A stretch of DNA of 64,000 bases from Nostocoides sp. F2B08 (GTDB lineage: Bacteria; Actinomycetota; Actinomycetes; Actinomycetales; Dermatophilaceae), in NCBI RefSeq assembly GCF_009184895.1, contig NZ_WESE01000009.1, positions 182,678-246,677 of the forward strand. Reading direction: 5' to 3'. The notes below the pieces were generated by a model that worked only from the letters and a program-made list of their open reading frames with translations, ran no database searches and was not told where the DNA came from. The position numbers were made by a program, and so were the translations under genes. Shown piece by piece: positions 46,385-55,132 of this stretch (the stretch's first letter is position 1; each line of letters begins with the position of its first letter).

Positions 46385-47527
46385 TCAGTAGCGCAGGAGC
46401 GCCGCGACCGGCGCGCCCCCGGGCAGGTCGTCGAGCATCCGGACCGAGCCACCGAAACGCAAAGTGGCCCGGGCAGCCGCATCGGCGAGTCCGCACAGGT
46501 CCTCCCGGTCCCGCAACGGGAGGACGACCTCCGGCCGGCCGGTTCCGTTGGAGTAGCACCCGTGGGACGTCATGAGGAGCGTGTCGACCCGTCCTTCGTT
46601 GGCCATCGTCAGAACCCGGTCGGCGCCCAAAGCGCCCGATCCGTGGGCCTGCTGCTCGTTGAACCGGTCGCGAAGCTTCATGGTCTCCGCATCGAGACGC
46701 GCGGACACCAGGTCCCAGGCCGCCACCCTGAGGTCGTCGTCGCTCATGTCGTCGGGGTTGCGGTCGATGGACTCGGCGAGAAGGTGCGGGTAGGAGCCGA
46801 TCTCGCGGTAGACGGCGACCCACTCGGGGAGCCCGGCGAGGATCATCGGGATGGTCCGGCCCGCGAGATGCGACTCGACGCCCTTCGCCACCTCGCGGAA
46901 GAACTCGACGACCTCCTCCTTGTGGGCGTTGTCGAGCGAGCTCGAGCCGTAGTACACGGCACCGCCGGCAGCGGACCGTCCCGAGGCGTTCGGGCGGGGG
47001 ACCGAGTCCGACTGCGGCCCGTCGGCCTCGAAGACATCCTCGAAGGCGGTCGGCACCGACGGCAGCTCCAGCTCGCCGATGCGGTCGCGACTGCCCCGAA
47101 GGACGCGCACCCGGCGCTGGCTCAGCGTCAGGACGACGTAGTTGCGGTCGGCCAACAGCGGCAGGAGCGGACTGAGGACGAACCCGGGTCCGACGGCCGC
47201 GAGCTCGGGCAGGTCGAGCGGAACCCGGTAGGTGGCATGCCACCCCGGTCGCAGGAACATCGCCAGTCCCTCGGCCATGTGGCTCCAGGCCAGGGCGTCA
47301 CCATGGAGGTCCCACGCCGGCGCCATCATCTCCGCCACGTCCGAGGCGCCGAACCCGTCGCTCCGCAGCGTCTCCTCGACCGCGGTCACCAGGTTCTTCC
47401 ACCGGATCCGATCCTCGTCCCTGGCCTTCGCTCCGCTCACCCGGTGGGTCGGCGCGAAGAGGGAAACCCGCGTCCCGTCGCCCTCCCCCACCAGCTCCTC
47501 GAACTCGGTACGGGTCATCAGATCCAT
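46385..47527 (-). CDS. baeRF-type protein (eRF1-like fold)
   Basis: The 380-residue protein starts at ATG 47527, with AAGGAGGAA about 9 bases upstream. It has the layout of bacterial archaeo-eukaryotic release factor-like (baeRF) proteins: VSLFAPTHRVSGAKARDEDR near the start, FVLSPLLPLLADRNYVVLTL with QRRVRVLRG in the middle, and a C-terminal L7Ae-like part (LTMANEGRVDTLLMTSH). These are thought to act in ribosome-associated stress or hibernation, but direct evidence is limited. It is divergent from deoC and convergent with the RDD gene. Confidence 0.82.
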   Translation of the reverse strand: MDLMTRTEFEELVGEGDGTRVSLFAPTHRVSGAKARDEDRIRWKNLVTAVEETLRSDGFGASDVAEMMAPAWDLHGDALAWSHMAEGLAMFLRPGWHATYRVPLDLPELAAVGPGFVLSPLLPLLADRNYVVLTLSQRRVRVLRGSRDRIGELELPSVPTAFEDVFEADGPQSDSVPRPNASGRSAAGGAVYYGSSSLDNAHKEEVVEFFREVAKGVESHLAGRTIPMILAGLPEWVAVYREIGSYPHLLAESIDRNPDDMSDDDLRVAAWDLVSARLDAETMKLRDRFNEQQAHGSGALGADRVLTMANEGRVDTLLMTSHGCYSNGTGRPEVVLPLRDREDLCGLADAAARATLRFGGSVRMLDDLPGGAPVAALLRY

Positions 47528-47677
47528 GGCGTGCTCTTCCTCCTTCGGTCGGGCTCTTTCGAGCCTAGACCCGGTCCATGTCCGACGCACCCAACGGAAG
47601 GCAACCGATCCGCGCCGAGGTTCATCCGTTCCCCGCGACCGACCGCACCGTCGTCCGGCGCGCGTAGACTCCGGCAG

Positions 47678-48682
47678 GTGAGCACGTCGACGACGACCGA
47701 CAGCGCGGCGCGAGCCCGCGACCTGCTCGGAGTGAGCGGACTGACCAACCGAGCCCTGGCCGCGTGGCTGCACGGACTCCCCGGGGTGGACCAGGTGGGC
47801 TGCGAGGCCCGAGCCGCCGGCTTGAAGACCCGAAGCATCAAAACCGACAGCAAGCGGTGGGCCATCGATCTCGCGATCTCGATGATCGACCTCACCACGC
47901 TCGAGGGAGCCGACACCCCGGGCAAGGTCCGCGGCCTCGCGACCCGGGCGCTCGTCCCCGACCCGAGCGACCCCTCGACGCCGAGCCCGGCGGCCGTCTG
48001 CGTCTACGGCGACATGGTCGCCGTCGCCAAGGAGACTCTCGGCGAGAGCGGTATCGGCGTCGCGGCCGTCGCCACGGCGTTCCCGAGCGGGCGCGCCTCG
48101 CTGGAGGTCAAGCTGGCCGACACCCGCGAGGCCGTGGCGGCCGGAGCCGACGAGATCGACATGGTCATCGACCGCGGCGCCTTCCTCGCCGGGGACTACC
48201 TCACCGTCTACGACCAGATCGTCGCCGTCAAGGACGCCTGCACCCGCGCCGACGGCAGCGCCGCACGGCTCAAGGTCATCATGGAGACCGGCGAGCTCGT
48301 GACGTACGACAACGTCCGGCGCGCGAGCTGGCTGTCCATGCTGGCCGGCGGCGACTTCATCAAGACGAGCACCGGCAAGATCTCGCCGGCCGCCACCTTG
48401 CCGGTCACCGTCGTCATGCTCGAGGCGGTCCGGGACTGGCACGCACTCATCGGCGAGATGGTCGGGGTCAAGCCCGCCGGGGGTATCCGCACGAGCAAGG
48501 ACGCGATCAGCTTCCTCGTCGCGGTCCACGAGATCGCCGGCGAGGACTGGCTGGACAACACGTGGTTCCGGTTCGGTGCCTCCAGCCTGCTCAACGACCT
48601 GATCCTCCAGCGCCAGCGGATGAGCCTCGGGGTCTACTCCGGCGCCGACTACATCGCCGACGACGCCCCCAGCGCGTACTGA
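47678..48682 (+). CDS. deoC: Deoxyribose-phosphate aldolase
   Basis: The 334-residue class I aldolase cleaves 2-deoxyribose-5-phosphate into glyceraldehyde-3-phosphate and acetaldehyde. Visible motifs are ISMIDLTTLEGADT, VCVYGDMV, EIDMVIDRGAFL, the proton-shuttle lysine segment LKVIMETGEL and the Schiff-base lysine in DFIKTSTGKI, with KPAGGIRTSKDAI. It starts at GTG 47678. An aldehyde dehydrogenase gene follows after 35 bases, fitting oxidation of the acetaldehyde product. Confidence 0.93.
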   Translation: MSTSTTTDSAARARDLLGVSGLTNRALAAWLHGLPGVDQVGCEARAAGLKTRSIKTDSKRWAIDLAISMIDLTTLEGADTPGKVRGLATRALVPDPSDPSTPSPAAVCVYGDMVAVAKETLGESGIGVAAVATAFPSGRASLEVKLADTREAVAAGADEIDMVIDRGAFLAGDYLTVYDQIVAVKDACTRADGSAARLKVIMETGELVTYDNVRRASWLSMLAGGDFIKTSTGKISPAATLPVTVVMLEAVRDWHALIGEMVGVKPAGGIRTSKDAISFLVAVHEIAGEDWLDNTWFRFGASSLLNDLILQRQRMSLGVYSGADYIADDAPSAY

Positions 48683-48717
48683 CGCCTCGACAGCCACGGA
48701 CCAGGAGACCAGCACAC

Positions 48718-50163
48718 ATGCCGACGTTCGAGTACGCACCGGCCCCCGAGTCGCGGGCCGTCGTGGACATCCCCGACAGCTACCGGTTGTGGATCGGCGG
48801 TGAGTGGGTCGAGGGTCGGGGCACGCCGTTCCCGACCATCAACCCGGCTACGGAGGAGACGCTGTCCACCGTCGCGGAGGCGACCGCCGAGGACGTGGAC
48901 GCCGCGGTGCGGGCGGCGCGCACCGCATACACCCGCATCTGGTCGCGGATGAGTGGGACCGACCGCGGCAAGTACCTGTTCCGCATCGCGCGGATCATGC
49001 AGGAGCGGGCGCGCGAGCTCGCCGTTCTCGAGACCCTCGACAACGGCAAGCCGATCAAGGAGACCCGCGACTTCGACGTGCCGACGGCCGCGGCGCACTT
49101 CTTCTACCACGCCGGTTGGGCGGACAAGCTGGAGTATGCGGGGCTCGGCTCGAGTCCTCGCCCGCACGGGGTCGTCGGGCAGATCATCCCGTGGAACTTC
49201 CCGCTGCTCATGCTCGCGTGGAAGATCGCGCCGGCCCTCGCCTGCGGCAACACCGTCGTCCTCAAGCCCGCCGAGACGACGCCGCTGGCGGCGCTGCTGT
49301 TCGCCGACATCTGCCAGCAGGCCGACCTGCCGCCCGGCGTCGTCAACCTCGTCACGGGTGCCGGCGCGACCGGGCAGGCGATCGTCGACCACCCCGGGAT
49401 CGACAAGATCGCGTTCACCGGCAGCACCGCGGTCGGCAAGATGATCGCCCGCTCGATCGCGGGCAGCGACAAGCACGCGACGCTCGAGCTCGGTGGCAAG
49501 GCCGCCAACGTGGTCTTCGACGACGCTCCGCTCGACCAGGCCATCGAGGGGATCGTCGGAGGCATCTTCTTCAACCAGGGTCAGGTGTGCTGCGCAGGTA
49601 GCCGCGTCCTCGCCCAGGAGAACATCGTCGACGACGTCGTCGACCGGCTCAAGCGGCGCCTCGAGACGCTGCGCCTCGGCGATCCGCTCGACAAGAACAC
49701 CGACGTCGGCGCGATCAACAGCGAGCGCCAGCTCGCCCGGATCACCGAGCTCAGCGCGGTGGGCGAGGCCGAGGGCGCGGTTCGCTGGGACACCGGGTGC
49801 CCGCTCCCGAAGAACGGCTTCTGGTTCCGGCCGACGCTCTTCACCGAGGTCAGCCAGAGTCACCGGATCGCGCAGGAGGAGATCTTCGGTCCGGTCCTGT
49901 CCGTGCTGACCTTCCGCACTCCCGGCGAGGCGGTCGCCAAGGCGAACAACACCCCGTACGGCCTCTCCGCCGGAGTCTGGACCGAGAAGGGCAGCCGCAT
50001 CCTCTGGATGGCCGACCAGCTCAAGGCCGGTGTCGTCTGGGCCAACACGTTCAACCAGTTCGACCCGACCTCGCCGTTCGGCGGGTACAAGGAGTCCGGC
50101 TACGGCCGCGAGGGTGGCCGCCACGGCCTGGCCGCCTACGTGAGGAAGGGGACCCAGCAGTGA
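48718..50163 (+). CDS. Aldehyde dehydrogenase (NAD(P)-dependent), full length
   Basis: The 481-residue enzyme starts at ATG 48718 with AGGAG 10 bases upstream. It has the complete ALDH motif set: GQIIPWNFPLLMLAWKIAPA, KPAETTPLAALL, FTGSTAVGK, catalytic Glu in LELGGKAANVV, and catalytic Cys in FNQGQVCCAGSR, then EEIFGPVLSVL. Placed after deoC, it probably oxidises acetaldehyde or a related deoxyribose product to the acid. The next gene overlaps its stop (GTGA). Confidence 0.92.
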   Translation: MPTFEYAPAPESRAVVDIPDSYRLWIGGEWVEGRGTPFPTINPATEETLSTVAEATAEDVDAAVRAARTAYTRIWSRMSGTDRGKYLFRIARIMQERARELAVLETLDNGKPIKETRDFDVPTAAAHFFYHAGWADKLEYAGLGSSPRPHGVVGQIIPWNFPLLMLAWKIAPALACGNTVVLKPAETTPLAALLFADICQQADLPPGVVNLVTGAGATGQAIVDHPGIDKIAFTGSTAVGKMIARSIAGSDKHATLELGGKAANVVFDDAPLDQAIEGIVGGIFFNQGQVCCAGSRVLAQENIVDDVVDRLKRRLETLRLGDPLDKNTDVGAINSERQLARITELSAVGEAEGAVRWDTGCPLPKNGFWFRPTLFTEVSQSHRIAQEEIFGPVLSVLTFRTPGEAVAKANNTPYGLSAGVWTEKGSRILWMADQLKAGVVWANTFNQFDPTSPFGGYKESGYGREGGRHGLAAYVRKGTQQ

Positions 50164-51059
50164 GCCCGACCGCTTCGACGACGGCAGGATCGAGGGTCGA
50201 CGTGCGCAAGACCTACAAGCTCTTCATCGGCGGGGCGTTCCCGCGCAGCGAGTCGGGCCGGTCCTACGAGGTGTATGCGGCGGCCGGCCGGAGCGGGAAG
50301 CGCGCCTTCCTCGCCAACGCGGCCAAGGCCTCCCGCAAGGACGCCCGCAACGCCGTGGTCGCCGCGCGCAAGGCGGTGGGCGGCTGGGCCGGCGCGACGG
50401 CGTACAACCGCGGGCAGGTGCTGTACCGGGTGGCCGAGGTGATGGAGTCACGGCGCGACCAGCTTGTCGCCGAGGTGCGCACTGCCGAGGGATTGAGCCC
50501 GGCGCGCGCCGGCGCGGTGGTCGACGCGGCGATCGACCGCTGGGTCTGGTATGCCGGGTGGTCGGACAAGATCGCCCAGATCACCGGCAACCTCAACCCC
50601 GTCGCCGGGCCGTACTTCAACATCTCGGCGCCCGAGCCGACGGGGGTCGTGGCGGTGTTGGCACCCCAGGACAGCTCGCTGCTCGGGCTCGTGTCCGTCG
50701 TCGCACCCGTCATCGTCACCGGTAACGCCTGCGTGGTCGTCTCGTCCGAGTCGATGCCATTGCCGGCCATCACCCTCGCCGAGTGCCTGGCGACCTCGGA
50801 CGTTCCCGGTGGCGTGGTCAACATCCTCACCGGCGACGCGGCGGAGATGGCCCCCTGGCTCGCGTCGCACCTCGACGTCAACGGCATCGACCTCACCGGT
50901 GCGGCCGACCTGGACTGGGCGGCGTTCGAGGCGGCGGCGGCCGACAACCTCAAACGGGTCCGCCGTCCCGGGCCGGAGGATCTCGCCGCGGCGCCCGAGC
51001 TGACCCGGATGACGGCCTGGCTCGAGACGAAGACGGTCTGGCATCCGAAGGGTCGCTGA
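50160..51059 (+). CDS. Half-length aldehyde dehydrogenase homologue lacking the catalytic domain
   Basis: The 299-residue protein aligns with the NAD-binding half of aldehyde dehydrogenases (YKLFIGGAFPRSESGRSYEV, PTGVVAVLAPQDSSLLGLVS, VPGGVVNILTGDAAEMAPWL) but the catalytic Cys region never appears, and WNFP has become PQDSS. The stop is genuine and the codon bias is good, so it is probably not a recent truncation. The GTG start overlaps the full-length ALDH stop. A regulatory or structural subunit of the upstream enzyme is the simplest idea (inference). Confidence 0.82.
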   Translation: MSPTASTTAGSRVDVRKTYKLFIGGAFPRSESGRSYEVYAAAGRSGKRAFLANAAKASRKDARNAVVAARKAVGGWAGATAYNRGQVLYRVAEVMESRRDQLVAEVRTAEGLSPARAGAVVDAAIDRWVWYAGWSDKIAQITGNLNPVAGPYFNISAPEPTGVVAVLAPQDSSLLGLVSVVAPVIVTGNACVVVSSESMPLPAITLAECLATSDVPGGVVNILTGDAAEMAPWLASHLDVNGIDLTGAADLDWAAFEAAAADNLKRVRRPGPEDLAAAPELTRMTAWLETKTVWHPKGR

Positions 51060-51073
51060 GCGGGCGAGTTTCC

Positions 51074-51291
51074 GGCATGCCACACGCGCGCTATGACACG
51101 CGGCCGGCATGCCACCGATTTCCGCCACAACCCCGGGCATGCCAAGGGCGCGCTATGTCACGCGGCCGGCATGCCACCGATTTCCGCCACAACCCCGGGC
51201 ATGCCAAGGGCGCGCTATGTCACGCGGCCGGCATGCCACCGATCTCCGCCACAACCCCCGGTATGCCACACGCGCGCTATGTCACCGCTCG
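51074..51291 (+). repeat. Tandem array of 62-base intergenic repeats (three units plus a partial)
   Basis: Units start at GGCATGCC at 51106, 51168 and 51230 (period exactly 62), preceded by a partial unit from 51074. Each unit has GGCATGCCACCGATTTCC, then CGCCACAACCCCGGGCATGC, then AAGGGCGCGCTATGTCACGC. The third unit has diverged. The array lies between convergent genes, and its last copy supplies the stop codon of the glycosylase gene (TCA at 51282-51284). A related array in reverse orientation is at 63672-63860. Confidence 0.9.
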
Positions 51292-52106
51292 CGCAGACTC
51301 AGCAGCACCTCGTCGAGCATCTCCGGCGTCAGCCGCTTCGTGAACGTGTTGTGCGGGCTGACGTGGTAGCAGCCGACCACCCGCACCGATGAGCCGTCCG
51401 GACGCTCGAGCGACGCCTGCACCCCGTGCCCGAACTTCGGCAGCGGCGACGGCACCCTCCAGCCGATGGCCGACGCGGCGGCCAGCGCCCCGGCCCACCC
51501 GATCCCGCCGAGGGTGAGGATCGTGTGCAGGCCCGGGGTCAGCTCGAGGTCCCGGCGCAGCCAGGGCAGGCAGGCCGCCTTCTCCTGCGCGGTCGGCTTG
51601 TTGGCCGGCGGCGCACACCGCACCGTTGCGACGATCCGGATGCCGGAGAGGACGAGCCCGTCGCCCGAGGCGACCGACGTCGGCTGGTTCGCGTACCCCG
51701 TGCGGTGAAGCGCCGCATACAGGAAGTCGCCGGAGGCGTCACCGGTGAACATCCGTCCGGTCCGGTTCGTGCCGTTGGCGGCCGGCGCGAGGCCGACGAT
51801 GAGGATCGGCGCGTCGGGGTCGCCGAAGGCCGGTCCGGGTCGGCCCCAGTACGGCTGGTCCGCGAAGGACGCGCGCCGGCCGGAACGGGCTACCGACTCG
51901 CGCCATGTGACCAGCCGCGGGCAGGCCCTGCAGACCGAGATCCGGGCCTGCAGCGAGTCGAGGTCCTCGGCCGACGAGGCGAGAGTGCGCACCCGAGCGG
52001 CGGTCCGGGCCACCGGGGTCTCGGCCGACGCCGGGTCTCCCGGCCAGCCGGCGCCCGGCGGTACCGGCGAGGAGAACGGCTCCCCCGTGACCGGGTGCGG
52101 GTCCAT
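51282..52106 (-). CDS. Uracil-DNA glycosylase, family 5 (UdgB-like)
   Basis: The 274-residue enzyme shows the family-5 motifs VGLAPAANGTNRTGRMFTGD (active-site loop without the usual catalytic Asp/Asn) and CYHVSPHNTFTKRLT. The iron-sulfur-type Cys set is CRACPRL near residue 58 with RCAPPANKP and AACLPWL further on. It removes uracil and some other deaminated bases from DNA. The ATG at 52106 shares one base with the uridine-kinase-like gene stop; a GTG directly upstream (52109) is also possible. Confidence 0.87.
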   Translation of the reverse strand: MDPHPVTGEPFSSPVPPGAGWPGDPASAETPVARTAARVRTLASSAEDLDSLQARISVCRACPRLVTWRESVARSGRRASFADQPYWGRPGPAFGDPDAPILIVGLAPAANGTNRTGRMFTGDASGDFLYAALHRTGYANQPTSVASGDGLVLSGIRIVATVRCAPPANKPTAQEKAACLPWLRRDLELTPGLHTILTLGGIGWAGALAAASAIGWRVPSPLPKFGHGVQASLERPDGSSVRVVGCYHVSPHNTFTKRLTPEMLDEVLLSLRER

Positions 52107-52729
52107 CACCGACCCCAGGCGCCGAGTGCCCGCTCGACCTCCGAGGCGCGCACCGGGATGGCCCCGAGGAGGGTCAGCCGCCGCACCAGCGCCGGCTCGG
52201 CGCGCTGCAGCGCCCAGCCGCGACGGACCAGGACCAGCGGAGGCTTGCGACGCTCCACGAGGTCGCGGACCAGGCGGAACGCGAATGTCAGGAGCCGGTG
52301 CCGGTGGCGGATGCAGTATGCGGCGTGCAGCAGCCCTCGCTCACGCAACGGTCCGATGAGCTCGGCCGCGAAGATCCCCTCGGCGATGATGAGATCGCTT
52401 GGACCGCAGGTTATTTCGCCGTTCCCGACCGCCTTGCTCTGAGAGATGTCATAGACCGGCGTCGGGGTGTGGCCGGTCGTGACGAGCTGTTCGAGCGCGG
52501 CGATCGCACCGGGACCGTCCCAGCTGTCGACGTGGTCCCAGTCGATGATGCCCAGCGTCTCGTGCCGCGGCATCTCCGGATGGTCGTGGTCACGGTAGAA
52601 GTCGTCGAGACGCACGATGGGCCAGCCGCGCGTCTCGTGCAGGCGAGCGGCCAGCCGGGACTTGCCGGAGCCGCTCGGCCCGGCGAGGATGACGACCCGG
52701 GCCCGGGTCGGCGGCACGCTGCCCGGCAC
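52106..52729 (-). CDS. Uridine kinase-like P-loop NTPase
   Basis: The 207-residue protein has a Walker A motif VILAGPSGSGKSRLAARL, the LDDFYRDHDHPEMPR segment in which uridine kinases bind the nucleoside, and DLIIAEGIFAAELI. The C-terminal third, rich in Arg, is less typical. It starts at GTG 52729, 1 base after the adenosine deaminase stop. In this operon a role in phosphorylating a salvaged nucleoside is likely, though the substrate cannot be fixed from sequence. Confidence 0.8.
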   Translation of the reverse strand: MPGSVPPTRARVVILAGPSGSGKSRLAARLHETRGWPIVRLDDFYRDHDHPEMPRHETLGIIDWDHVDSWDGPGAIAALEQLVTTGHTPTPVYDISQSKAVGNGEITCGPSDLIIAEGIFAAELIGPLRERGLLHAAYCIRHRHRLLTFAFRLVRDLVERRKPPLVLVRRGWALQRAEPALVRRLTLLGAIPVRASEVERALGAWGR

Positions 52730-52730
52730 G

Positions 52731-53867
52731 TCAGACGGTCACACCGAGCTCGGCATAGCCGGGCTTGACGACCTGCTCGATGAGGGCCAGGCGCTCGTCG
52801 AAGGGGATGAAGGCGGACTTCAGGGCGTTGATGGTCACCCAGCGCAGATCCGGTAGCGTCCATCCGGCCTGGTCGACGAGCAGCTGCATCTCCTTGCTCA
52901 TCGATGTGCCCGACATGAGCCGGTTGTCGGTGTTGACGGTGACCCGGTAGCGCAGCGCCTTGAGCAGGGTGATCGGGTGCTCGGCGATGGATGCCGCCGC
53001 ACCCGTCTGCAGGTTGCTCGACGGACACATCTCGAGCGGGATCCGGTCGTCGCGGACGTAGGCGGCGAGCCGTCCGATGGTGATCCCGTCGCCGGCGTGA
53101 GCATGGGTCAGGTCGGCGCCCTCCTCGACCGTGATGTCGTCGACGATCCGCACCCCGTGGCCGAGCCGGTCGGCGCCGCACCACTGGATCGCCTCCCAGA
53201 TCGACGGCAGCCCGAAGGCCTCGCCGGCATGGATGGTGAAGTGGAAGTTCTCCCGGCGGAGGTACTCGAAGGCGTCGAGATGGCGGGTGGGCGGGTACCC
53301 CGCCTCGGCCCCGGCGATGTCGAAGCCGACCACCCCCTTGTCACGGTATGCGACGGCCAGCTCCGCGATCTCGCGCGACTTGGCCGCATGACGCATCGCG
53401 GTCAGGAGAGAGACGATCCGGATGGGCGTTGCCTTGGCCGCCGCCTCGGCGGCACCCTCCTCGAAGCCGGCGGTCACGGCCTCGACGACCTGCTCGAGGG
53501 CCAACCCGTCCCGCAGGTGCTGCTCCGGAGCGTAGCGTGACTCGGCATAGACGACCCCGTCGGCGGCGAGATCCAGGGCGCACTCGCGCGCGATGCGGTG
53601 CAGACCCTCTTCCGTCTGCATCACTGCCAGGGTGTGGTCGAAGGTCTCCAGGTAGCGCTCGAGCGACCCCGAGTCCGCCGACTCACGGAACCACCGCTCG
53701 AGGGAGGATGCGTCGCTCGCGGGGAGCCCCGCATACCCGATCCGATCGGCCAGCTCGAGGATCGTGGCCGGGCGGACCCCGCCGTCGAGGTGGTCGTGCA
53801 GGAGAGCCTTCGGCGCCCGGGCGATCTGCTCGCCGATCGCCACCTCGGCTGTCGGTGTCGCGCTCAC
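52731..53867 (-). CDS. add: Adenosine deaminase
   Basis: The 378-residue enzyme has the zinc ligands in LLHDHLDGG, the HAGEAFG motif with the zinc His, the catalytic RLGHGVRI region and CPSSNLQTG then [13 protein letters not shown]. It converts adenosine and deoxyadenosine to inosine and deoxyinosine, which PNP can then split. The GTG at 53867 overlaps the cupin gene stop and has GGAGG 6 bases upstream. Confidence 0.92.
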   Translation of the reverse strand: MSATPTAEVAIGEQIARAPKALLHDHLDGGVRPATILELADRIGYAGLPASDASSLERWFRESADSGSLERYLETFDHTLAVMQTEEGLHRIARECALDLAADGVVYAESRYAPEQHLRDGLALEQVVEAVTAGFEEGAAEAAAKATPIRIVSLLTAMRHAAKSREIAELAVAYRDKGVVGFDIAGAEAGYPPTRHLDAFEYLRRENFHFTIHAGEAFGLPSIWEAIQWCGADRLGHGVRIVDDITVEEGADLTHAHAGDGITIGRLAAYVRDDRIPLEMCPSSNLQTGAAASIAEHPITLLKALRYRVTVNTDNRLMSGTSMSKEMQLLVDQAGWTLPDLRWVTINALKSAFIPFDERLALIEQVVKPGYAELGVTV

Positions 53868-54223
53868 TGGCCCTCCTCGCGGTTGACCGTCTCCGGGGAG
53901 AAGGCCGGCAGGCACACGGCGACGTACTCGGCCCCCTCCGGTCCGCAGGAGTAGCGGACCCGCTCACCGGCCTGTGTGACGATGCTCTGGCCGGCGGCGA
54001 CCTCGGTCACGCCTCCGTCGTGTTCGACGAGCACGGTGCCGCGCAGGACGAGCGTGACCTCGTCGAACTCCGGCCGCTGGGCCGGCTCGTCCCACCCGGC
54101 CGGCGCGACCATGTGCGCGACCGAGACCGCATCGTGGCCGGTCGCGACCCGACCGACGTGCTCGTGGATGACCTTCCCGCCGGGGACGTCGATGACCGCT
54201 GGTTCGGTGTTCAGCCGTGGCAT
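53864..54223 (-). CDS. Cupin-domain protein
   Basis: The 119-residue protein folds as a single cupin: [20 protein letters not shown] and [21 protein letters not shown]. The metal-binding His set of motif 1 is only partly kept ([11 protein letters not shown]). It lies between PPK2 and adenosine deaminase on the same strand, overlapping the latter by 4 bases. Function unknown; a sugar- or nucleoside-binding role would suit the operon. Confidence 0.8.
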   Translation of the reverse strand: MPRLNTEPAVIDVPGGKVIHEHVGRVATGHDAVSVAHMVAPAGWDEPAQRPEFDEVTLVLRGTVLVEHDGGVTEVAAGQSIVTQAGERVRYSCGPEGAEYVAVCLPAFSPETVNREEGQ

Positions 54224-54252
54224 GGCCTCAAGCCTAGGGCCGAACCGGAGTG

Positions 54253-55119
54253 CTAGAACCGCTGCGGCACGAACGTCTGCTCGTGCATCGGCGGCCGGAC
54301 GTAGGGGATCTGCTTCATCTCCGGCAGGTCCACGACCTCGGGAGCGACGTCCTCGTAGTCGAACTGGCTGAGCAGGTGGGAGATGCAGTTCAGCCGCGCG
54401 GCCCTCTTGTCGTCCGAGGGCACGACGTACCACGGCGCCTGCTTGATGTCGGTGTACTGGAACGTCATGTCCTTGGCCATGGAGTACCGGACGTAGAGCT
54501 CGTGCTCGGCGAGGTCCATGTCGGAGAGCTTCCACCGCTTGAGCGGCTCGGCGTTGCGTGCCTCGAAGCGCCGGCGCTGCTCCTCGAAGGAGACCGAGAA
54601 CCAGTACTTGAGCACGACGATTCCGCTGCGGACGAGCATCCGCTCGAACTCGGGGCAGGACCGCAGGAACTCCTGGTGTTCATCCTGCTTGCAGTAGTCC
54701 ATCACCCACTCGACGTTGGAGCGGTTGTACCAGCTGCGGTCGAAGAGCACCATCTCGCCGGCCGCCGGCAGGTGCTCGACGTAGCGCTGGAAGTACCACT
54801 GGGTCCGCTCCCGCTCGGTCGGCTTGGGCAGCGCGACGACCCGTACGGTGCGCGGCGAGGTGCGCTCGGTGATCCGCTTGATCACCCCGCCCTTGCCCGC
54901 CGACCCTCGACCCTCGAAGATCACGAGCACCTTCAGGCCCTGGGACTGGATCCAGTACTGGAGCAGCACCAGCTGCTCCTGCAGCCGCTCCATCTCGGCC
55001 TCGTAGACCGAGTTCTTCAACCGTCCGGACGAGGTGTAGTTCTCGGGGTGCGAGGGGGCACCGACGATTCCGACATCGTCGGCGCCCTCCGGCAGGTAGG
55101 GCCACTCGCGTCGCGTCAT
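54253..55119 (-). CDS. ppk2: Polyphosphate kinase 2 (PPK2 class I)
   Basis: The 288-residue kinase has Walker A VIFEGRGSAGKGGVIKRI, Walker B-like VLFDRSWYNRSNVEWVM and the lid RFEARNAEPLKRWKLSDMD. PPK2 class I enzymes use polyphosphate to phosphorylate nucleoside diphosphates, or the reverse. It is 13 bases after the thymidine phosphorylase stop and so within the nucleoside operon, where it could help supply nucleotide triphosphates or phosphate for salvage (inference). It starts at ATG 55119. Confidence 0.92.
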   Translation of the reverse strand: MTRREWPYLPEGADDVGIVGAPSHPENYTSSGRLKNSVYEAEMERLQEQLVLLQYWIQSQGLKVLVIFEGRGSAGKGGVIKRITERTSPRTVRVVALPKPTERERTQWYFQRYVEHLPAAGEMVLFDRSWYNRSNVEWVMDYCKQDEHQEFLRSCPEFERMLVRSGIVVLKYWFSVSFEEQRRRFEARNAEPLKRWKLSDMDLAEHELYVRYSMAKDMTFQYTDIKQAPWYVVPSDDKRAARLNCISHLLSQFDYEDVAPEVVDLPEMKQIPYVRPPMHEQTFVPQRF

Positions 55120-55132
55120 GTGTTGTCCGTCG

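Noticed and set aside
46385..48739. Minus-strand frame extending the eRF1-like protein to 784 residues
   Set aside because: The extension is antisense to deoC; ATG 47527 has a good ribosome-binding site and begins the recognisable domain.
51074..51291. CRISPR array
   Set aside because: Units are near-identical along their full 62 bases with no unique spacers, and no cas genes are nearby.
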